A DNA stretch of 64,000 bases, taken from Syncephalis fuscata (Eukaryota; Zoopagomycota; Zoopagomycetes; Zoopagales; Piptocephalidaceae). The notes under the pieces are model-generated. The model saw nothing but the letters and a program-made list of their open reading frames with translations. It ran no database searches and was not told the DNA's origin. Below are positions 57,827 through 64,000 of this stretch, piece after piece. The number at the start of each line of letters is the position of its first letter. Within the stretch, counting starts at the first letter, position 1. The DNA is taken from positions 806,001-870,000 of the forward strand of contig JAHLTZ010000004.1 of NCBI GenBank assembly GCA_025786725.1, written 5' to 3'. A program made the position numbers and the translations under genes.

Positions 57827-59847
57827 TTAAGCAGAGGTGGGATTTTCATAAGCAGCTGAATGAACTGCTTGAGCACGACCTGATGGATCCTCTGGACAAC
57901 CTAAATAAATAAATAATTAAAATAAAAAGCAAGTTAATAATTAAATAAAGCTATAATACAATTACTATGGCTTACCCCAATCAGCACGCGGAATCCAACG
58001 TACTACAGTGCTGGCTGTAGCTTGGCCAGGGAATTGTTTTTCAAATATATCGCGGTACCAATAGGCTTCTTTGGTCTTTGGTGTGTCCTCTGGCCAGCGA
58101 GCAGCACTCTGGCCAAACGCTTCATCGCTTACAAGTGCTGCAGCTTGATCGCGAAGTGAATCGATCCAGCTGTAGCCGACACCATCGGAGAACTGTTCCT
58201 TTTGGCGCCAAAGAATATGCTCAGGTAGATACGGCTTTTCTGGTGTATCAAATGCTTTACGTAGAATATATTTCTCTGCACGGTCCGACAAAATAAGCTT
58301 GTCCTTAGGATCAATCGTCATACAAGCATCCAAGAAGTCGCGATCTAAAAATGGCACGCGGGCCTCAAGACCCCATGCCATAGTCGACTTATTGGCACGT
58401 AGACAATCGGCTGTATGAAGGTTTTTGACACGTTGCACTGTTTCTGCGTGGAAATCAGCCGGTGTTGGTGCTTTGTGGAAATAGAGATATCCTAATTAAA
58501 TGTAAAATAAACATATAACAATAAAAATATTAATAAATATACTATTAACGCTAATTAGTATTAATAACACTTACCGCCAAAGATTTCATCACTGCCTTCA
58601 CCGCTAAGTACCATTTTCACGCCCATCGATTTAATTTTACGACTAAGTAGGTACATAGGTGTACTAGCACGAATAGTAGTCACATCATATGTCTCCAGAT
58701 GATTGATAACATCAGCAATGGCATCGTGGCCTTCTTGCAGCGTGAATGTAAACTCATGATGGGCCGTGTTTAAGAATTTAGCCACTTCGCGTGCCGCCAC
58801 AAGGTCCGGCGAGTTAAGAAGTCCGACGCTGAAGGAGTGGAGCTTTGGAAAACCCGTGAGACCATCTACTAACATTAGTTAATCGTCTATTCGCACGCAC
58901 TTTTGCAAGTTCACATACTCATATCAATATTTTTTTCGATAGAACTGTTAGCTTCCTGGCGTAATTTCTCAGCTTCACGTACAGCAATACTGGCAATAAG
59001 ACTTGAGTCAAGGCCACCGCTCAACAGTACACCATATGGCACTTCGCTCATTAAACGCTTGCGGACTGCAGCCTCAAGATGTGTACGAATTGAAGTAAGA
59101 TCGGCCGGTGTCGTAGGTACTTTAGCGCCATCCCACCAGATTGGCTGGTAGTAGCGGGTCGTTTCCCCTGTCAACGAGTCAAAAACATGACCAGGAGGGA
59201 ACGACTCAAGATGGTCGCACTCTTCGTGGAGTGCTTTCATTTCTGAGGCAAAGTATAGCGTATCTGGATGTGCGCTATGATGGCCACGATAAAGCGTTGT
59301 AATGCCAATGGGGTCCCGTGCAGCAATAACACGCTGTTTGCGTGTATCTACAAGCACAAAACTAAACATGCCATCCAGTAAATTGACTAGATCGATGCCC
59401 ATTTCCTCGTACTATATTATGTTATTAGCAATAAATACGTCATAAATAAATAACTCACCAAATAGATAATAACTTCACAATCCGATTGTGTCTTAAAGAC
59501 AATATCTTTGCGCTTTAGTTGTTTGCGCAGAGCAAGATGGTTGTAGATCTCGCCGTTTACCGAAAGAATAATTGTACCGTCGGCATTGGTCAATGGTTGG
59601 GCGCCACTATCTATATTCACGTTAAAATCGCTCAATTGCAAAAACAATACGCAATAGTTGCTGGTTGGTTATACTTACCAACACCAACAATGGCTAATCG
59701 CTCGTGAGCAATAATATGTTGACCCGAGATAATACAGCCACTCCAGTCAGGACCACGGTGGCGGATCGACTTGGACATCTCCAAAACGCGGTGGCGATAT
59801 TGCTCGGCATCGCCGTGGTAGTTGAAAACAGCACAAATACCACACAT
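57827..59847 (-). CDS. ASN1: Asparagine synthetase (glutamine-hydrolysing)
   Basis: Six exons on the minus strand: 59847-59679, 59610-59459, 59411-58919, 58868-58575, 58491-57976, 57900-57827; 565 aa, matching yeast Asn1/Asn2. The N-terminal Cys nucleophile directly follows Met (MCGICAVFN), and [17 protein letters not shown] and LDGMFSF mark the class-II glutaminase domain. The synthetase domain has the PP-loop [24 protein letters not shown], and a C-terminal segment [19 protein letters not shown]. Known reaction: aspartate + glutamine + ATP to asparagine + glutamate + AMP + PPi. Intact catalytic residues throughout. The last exon is a short Ala/Ser tail. Confidence 0.96.
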
Positions 59848-60886
59848 AGCAGCAGTTGAAAGTTATAAAAAGAAAAAAGCGGTAATAACGGAATAAAACG
59901 AAGGGCCAGCTATAGAAGCAATGAGCTATAGCGCAAGTTATGCTGGACATTAAATAGGGGGCGGTAACACAGATGATAGATGGATCAATCAATCAATCTC
60001 AGCATTGCTGCCAACCGGATGGCAACGGAGCAAGTCGGGGTATTGATAGGCCGTGGCGTTCTCATCGCTATTAGGCAGTATGAAACGATTGATAGGTAAG
60101 AACAGAAGCCATGCCAATGTTTGAAACCGGTTATCACTGTTGGCAAGCGACAACTATTTTATTAATATAAACGAAGTATATAGCAAACGCGACTAATTAA
60201 ATAAATAGCAAAACAAGTTGAAATATCTAACAGGCACAAGAAATGATAGAATGCTAGAATAATTGTGTATTATTTTAGTAAAACACGGTATTTATCATTT
60301 AATTTGGATTACAACTCAATATACTATAATCATAATAAGAAAAGGTAGAAATGCCAAGCGGAGCATTGTATAAATATTTAGATTAGGCGCCTGACTTATT
60401 AGAGTAGGTGCCTGATAGTCAGGCAATATGCACCTGATGGGAATAAATGTAAACGAGGCTTATATTACTATTAATTATACTTTTATATCCCTTGATGAGT
60501 AAGCTTTATAATTACACAATATAACAAATTATATATATATTCTTTTTAACCATCATAACAGTTTAATAGATACAATTAATTAATCGATGTATAAATAAGG
60601 TTTTATTATTAAACATTAATGAAAACTTTGATAGTTTCAATGTATTAAAAATGCAGTTTATTATTTTAATTAATGCAACATTTATTACATTTCTACAGCA
60701 TCAAAGATGATTATTGTTTTAATTAATGTTCATAATAAAATTTTGCTTTTACATTTATTTATTTATTTACTACTACGCTTTTATGGCAGTTAAAAATATA
60801 ATTAAATAAATAGATATAATTTATTCGTGTTTAGTTCCAAAATGATATTGCTTATTATACTAAATAAAAACAACGCGTAATAATTA
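59848..60886. other. ASN1 upstream region and AT-rich spacer
   Basis: No gene. It contains a nested inverted repeat (60387-60435) and, near 59950, a GGGGGCGG box. I saw no TGACTCA Gcn4-type site. Confidence 0.4.
60387..60435. repeat. Nested inverted repeat
   Basis: TGCCTGA-TAG-TCAGGCA (60409-60425) is a perfect 7-bp-arm hairpin inside AGGTGC...GCACCT (60406-60435); an upstream GCGCCTGACT adds a second pairing partner. It may form alternative cruciforms about 560 bp upstream of ASN1. Confidence 0.55.
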
Positions 60887-62347
60887 TTATCGGCCAACTG
60901 CTGCCAAACTTGGTTTCCGTAAGCGACGTTGTCCATTTAATGGAGAAGAATTCTGAGTTGCTCGGGAGATGTGATGGCGCGGCACAACAACCACTGATGA
61001 AACTGCCTCTTGCAGATCACGACTATCTTCATTACCGTCACCGTGGTTTAAACTGGGAAATACTGATAGTCTGCTCAAGTGTAGATTTGAATCAGAGTAT
61101 TCTAAAGAACTAGGCGGTGGATCGGCCAAAATTGAAGAATTTACCGGTGTGTAATAAAAACTTTCTCGTTCAGACATTGCAGGTGGTGGTAAAACTGATG
61201 TCTGTGAAATGTTTACTGCCCATGACAAATTCTCTGTATTTGTTTCGATCGTACAGGGCGATGGATTGGTGTTTATTGCATATCGATACTCATTACTTTT
61301 ACTGTTGTTTATGGTATTAATACCGATACAGTTGCTTTCATTATTACTTGTTGTTATTGGATGGCCGATGACAGTTGCATGTAATACACTGGGTCTGGCC
61401 TTTTCAAATATAGTTTCGGGTGCTTTGCCGCAGCAATGTTTAAATAAAATACGAAAACTATCACTATCGGTAGAAAAGGCGAAAAAGTCTAGAATGCCTA
61501 ATAGTGAGCTTAAAATGTCGCCCATCATTTGACTATCTAATTCTTTTTGGCGTACTTCAGGCGACCAGTCGCTTGGATCGGGGCCAGCCGGTGCCCATGC
61601 ATCTCCAGGAGCATTGGCATATTCGTGAAAGCTAAGGTAAACATGAAAGACACCGGCAACACCAATGTTAAGACACACGACCAAAAGCCGGATAATAACA
61701 CTGATGGGCAGTAAACGCGCGTCCAAATAGCGTAACATGTGCCGCCATCGTAATAGAAATTGTAGAACACTTGCGAGTAGCATACCAAGACAGACAGCCG
61801 TTGGTAAAATGCCCCATGCAGCGTCAGAACCAATTAATTGCCAGCGCACCGAGTACGCATACCGGCAATCGTAGATACCTGTTTTCCGCATGGCCGGCCA
61901 TAATTGTAGTTGTGGCAGTACACCTAAAATGGCCGGAATTATTGGCACCAAGTAAGCAAGCCAGCTAGTCCATTTATCAATATGCTTCCAACTATCGGTC
62001 GCGTTAAACATGCCGGTTTCTTGGCGGATAACCGCACGCCAAATACGACAAGCAAATCCAGCGGCAAATATTTGCATAGCCCGTGGTGCGTAAAGAGCAA
62101 TCGATCGTCGGGTAAAACAGGCCGCGACGGGTGCGTCAATCATCATTACCCCGTAGAGTGTTAGATGAATTAACTGCGATAGATGATACAAGACCATAAC
62201 AACCGAGTACCGAGCAATGAACCAACGATGTAGCTTTGCCTGCGTATAGCAGACACACAATGCTCCAATCAATGAAAATATATGGAACACGATAATGACC
62301 ACCTCTATCGATGTTGGCGGTACCATCGAATCTATCATATCGTACAT
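60887..62347 (-). CDS. Seven-transmembrane receptor, STE3-like layout
   Basis: Single exon, 486 aa, ATG at 62347 (MYDMIDSMVPPTSIE). Seven hydrophobic helices fill residues about 15-300, with loops carrying RWFIARY, AACFTRR, IWRAVIRQETG and RWRHMLRYLDARLLP. After helix 7 comes FFAFSTDSDSFRILFKHCCG, which recalls the conserved end of STE3-type pheromone receptors, then a Ser/Asn-rich tail of about 170 residues. Spacing of Cys and Arg in helices 2-3 also fits that class, but identity is low by eye, so the class is not settled. Likely at the plasma membrane and coupled to a heterotrimeric G protein. An RGS-like gene starts beyond it on the same strand. Confidence 0.75.
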   Translation of the reverse strand: MYDMIDSMVPPTSIEVVIIVFHIFSLIGALCVCYTQAKLHRWFIARYSVVMVLYHLSQLIHLTLYGVMMIDAPVAACFTRRSIALYAPRAMQIFAAGFACRIWRAVIRQETGMFNATDSWKHIDKWTSWLAYLVPIIPAILGVLPQLQLWPAMRKTGIYDCRYAYSVRWQLIGSDAAWGILPTAVCLGMLLASVLQFLLRWRHMLRYLDARLLPISVIIRLLVVCLNIGVAGVFHVYLSFHEYANAPGDAWAPAGPDPSDWSPEVRQKELDSQMMGDILSSLLGILDFFAFSTDSDSFRILFKHCCGKAPETIFEKARPSVLHATVIGHPITTSNNESNCIGINTINNSKSNEYRYAINTNPSPCTIETNTENLSWAVNISQTSVLPPPAMSERESFYYTPVNSSILADPPPSSLEYSDSNLHLSRLSVFPSLNHGDGNEDSRDLQEAVSSVVVVPRHHISRATQNSSPLNGQRRLRKPSLAAVGR

Positions 62348-63853
62348 GGTGAACAAGGATTACAATAGAATAAGGGGCAAGCCAAAAGTAAAGAAATCGA
62401 CGGCAACACAACTATTCTGAGGATGGATTTAAATTCGCGTCAAGCGTTGGCAGTTTGCAAAAAGGATCAACCTCCTTGCTTTTACAAATGTGATATGGTT
62501 AACAAAGTAATGCTTAAGTACTGCGCTATTTAAAATAATGAGGTTTTTTCCCTGTAACACTAAAAATAGGCAGTCCAGTCGTGTGTGTTTGCGTGTTTGC
62601 GTGTGTGTGTGTGTGTGCTGATACGTGAATCAAAAAAGTAAACACTTTAATTTGAAAAAGCGTTTTTTTACTTATCGTAAAATAAAGCAAAGAAGCGTGC
62701 CAGAAGCGTTGGTAGTCGTTAAAATCGTTGAATCAAAAATGTCGTTTTGTTGTTTGCAGCTATCATACTATCATTGAATAGTAGTTATACATTCATCAAC
62801 AATCTGATGGTAATGATAGGCTGATAGACAGGTCAATGAATGGTGATAGCGCGGAAAGTACGAGCAATGGTGTAAAGGAAAGACTCAAACAATATGAGAA
62901 AAGGTATTTGTTGTTATGGACGGGTTTATTCAAAATTACGGGGTATAAAAAAGAAGGGCCGAAGTGAGGATGAGACAGTATAAAATAAAAGCCGACAAAT
63001 AAATAAGGATATTTGCCAGATTGAGCGAATGTGCAGGAATATTGAACGGTAAATTGAGACGATAAATTGAATGTTATCTCTGTAAAAAATCCAAATTCAA
63101 CTATTTAGGGGTCATTGCATTCTACTCCGCTTGAGCGGGTCTTTAAGGATAAACACAAGTGAACAGTAAACTGCCATATCAGGAGAAAAACCATCATTAT
63201 TCAAAACGACATGTGTCTCAGTAGCCCGACACTCATACAAGTTATGCCATTCTCAATGAGGTAGTAAACACGTGCCATTATTTCTTTTGGTATGACCGAT
63301 TATTATTTGACAAAAAGCTTAAGAATATAGATTGAGATAGAGGACTGATTTGATTGATTGGCCAAGGGCGTATGGTTACCTATTACAGTCGATTATTAAG
63401 ATAAAAAACCATACTTTATACTGGTAAACAACACGATCGTTGTATGACGTGTATGGTAAGTAGTAACAGGTTATAGTTGATAGTCGATTTTGTTTAACAA
63501 TTGATACAATAAGAGCATTTATAAGTGTGGGTGTCATCGATATTTATTGTTTTAAAAACCAACATGCGGAGTTGTAACTTTCGATACAAAAGTGGATCGC
63601 CATTTTGGTAATAGCTATTGTTATAGAATTTTATTAAATTCAATCACTTGTTAATATTTTGAAATAAACAACAACTGAGTCTTTTTATACAGTTAAAATA
63701 TATTATTGTTACATGTTATTATAATAGCTATAATTGCTGTTTATAAAGTACAGTCTCGTTTGTAGCAGTATTGCGTGACAGTCTTATCGGATCAATCGAT
63801 ATAATAGATAATTATTACCGATAGTCCAGCATATTTACTGCCAAAAAAAGCAA
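62348..63853. other. 1.5-kb spacer with a microsatellite
   Basis: No gene seen. A (TG)n run lies at about 62600-62618. Presumed receptor promoter and 3' end of the RGS-like gene. Confidence 0.4.
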
Positions 63854-64000
63854 TTAAACACGTTGTGCCGAAGCACTTATAGGTTGTCGCTTCTTCATAC
63901 TTTCCCAGGCCACAAAGCGTGGATAAGTGTGCTGATACATCAATTCGCAGATCTCAAGCAGTGCAGCATCTAAAATGCGTACATCCGTGCATGGTTGACC
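63854..64000 (-). CDS. C-terminal end of an RGS-domain-like protein (partial)
   Basis: A minus-strand frame enters from the right edge and ends with TAA at 63854 (48 codons). LDAALLEICELMYQHTYPRF followed by VAWESM matches the end of an RGS box (AQ..IY.LM..D.YPRFL). The tail KKRQPISASAQRV is short. RGS proteins speed GTP hydrolysis by G-alpha; the neighbour receptor fits such a circuit. Only about 35 residues of the domain are visible, so the call is tentative. Confidence 0.6.
   Translation of the reverse strand, partial: GQPCTDVRILDAALLEICELMYQHTYPRFVAWESMKKRQPISASAQRV

Overview
This window is nuclear DNA from an AT-rich, intron-dense eukaryote, almost certainly a fungus. Introns are mostly 45-80 nt, GT-AG, often with a CTAAT/CTAAC branch-like motif, and all three stop codons are used. 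The gene set points the same way: a hybrid histidine kinase, an HXXXD acyltransferase, a phenol-hydroxylase-like flavoprotein, an ABCC pump, a seven-transmembrane receptor beside an RGS-like gene, DBP8, TRM112 and ASN1. An early-diverging lineage is my guess; the sequence does not settle it. I rebuilt gene models by hand by matching splice sites to conserved protein motifs and checking exon phase. A feature span therefore covers introns; exon positions are in the evidence.

Layout. 0-7 kb: start of an Era-like GTPase (cut by the window edge), a tiny secreted peptide, the DEAD-box helicase DBP8 and succinate dehydrogenase cytochrome b subunit. 7-12 kb: an LEA-like helical protein divergent from a secreted, probably GPI-anchored protein, then an acyltransferase with one base out of frame. 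14-20 kb: FAD monooxygenase, then a frame-disturbed seven-transmembrane protein with a long Ser/Thr-rich tail. 20-32 kb is sparse: a Ser/Thr-rich unknown protein, a secreted Gly-rich repeat protein, a secreted Lys-rich protein, a Met/Gln/Gly repeat protein, another low-complexity protein, several candidate short secreted peptides and two dispersed repeat pairs.

32-50 kb holds conserved genes, all on the minus strand: an ABCC-type transporter with degenerate ATP-binding motifs, a DCAF7/WDR68 WD40 protein, a DYRK/Pom1-type kinase with a long disordered N-terminus, and a cation diffusion facilitator whose frame carries an in-frame stop. 53-64 kb: hybrid histidine kinase, TRM112, asparagine synthetase, a seven-transmembrane receptor and the C-terminal end of an RGS-like gene.

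Possible functional links: DCAF7 and DYRK-family kinases are known partners and sit next to each other here. A receptor and an RGS-like gene are neighbours. Three secreted-protein genes share one design, a signal-peptide exon, one short intron, then a low-complexity mature region. I saw no CRISPR array, rRNA or convincing tRNA. No clearly new multi-gene system stands out; the most unusual items are the repeat-built secreted proteins, the degenerate transporter, GC-AG introns, a 22-nt microexon coding the histidine-kinase H-box, and one-base lesions in accessory genes.
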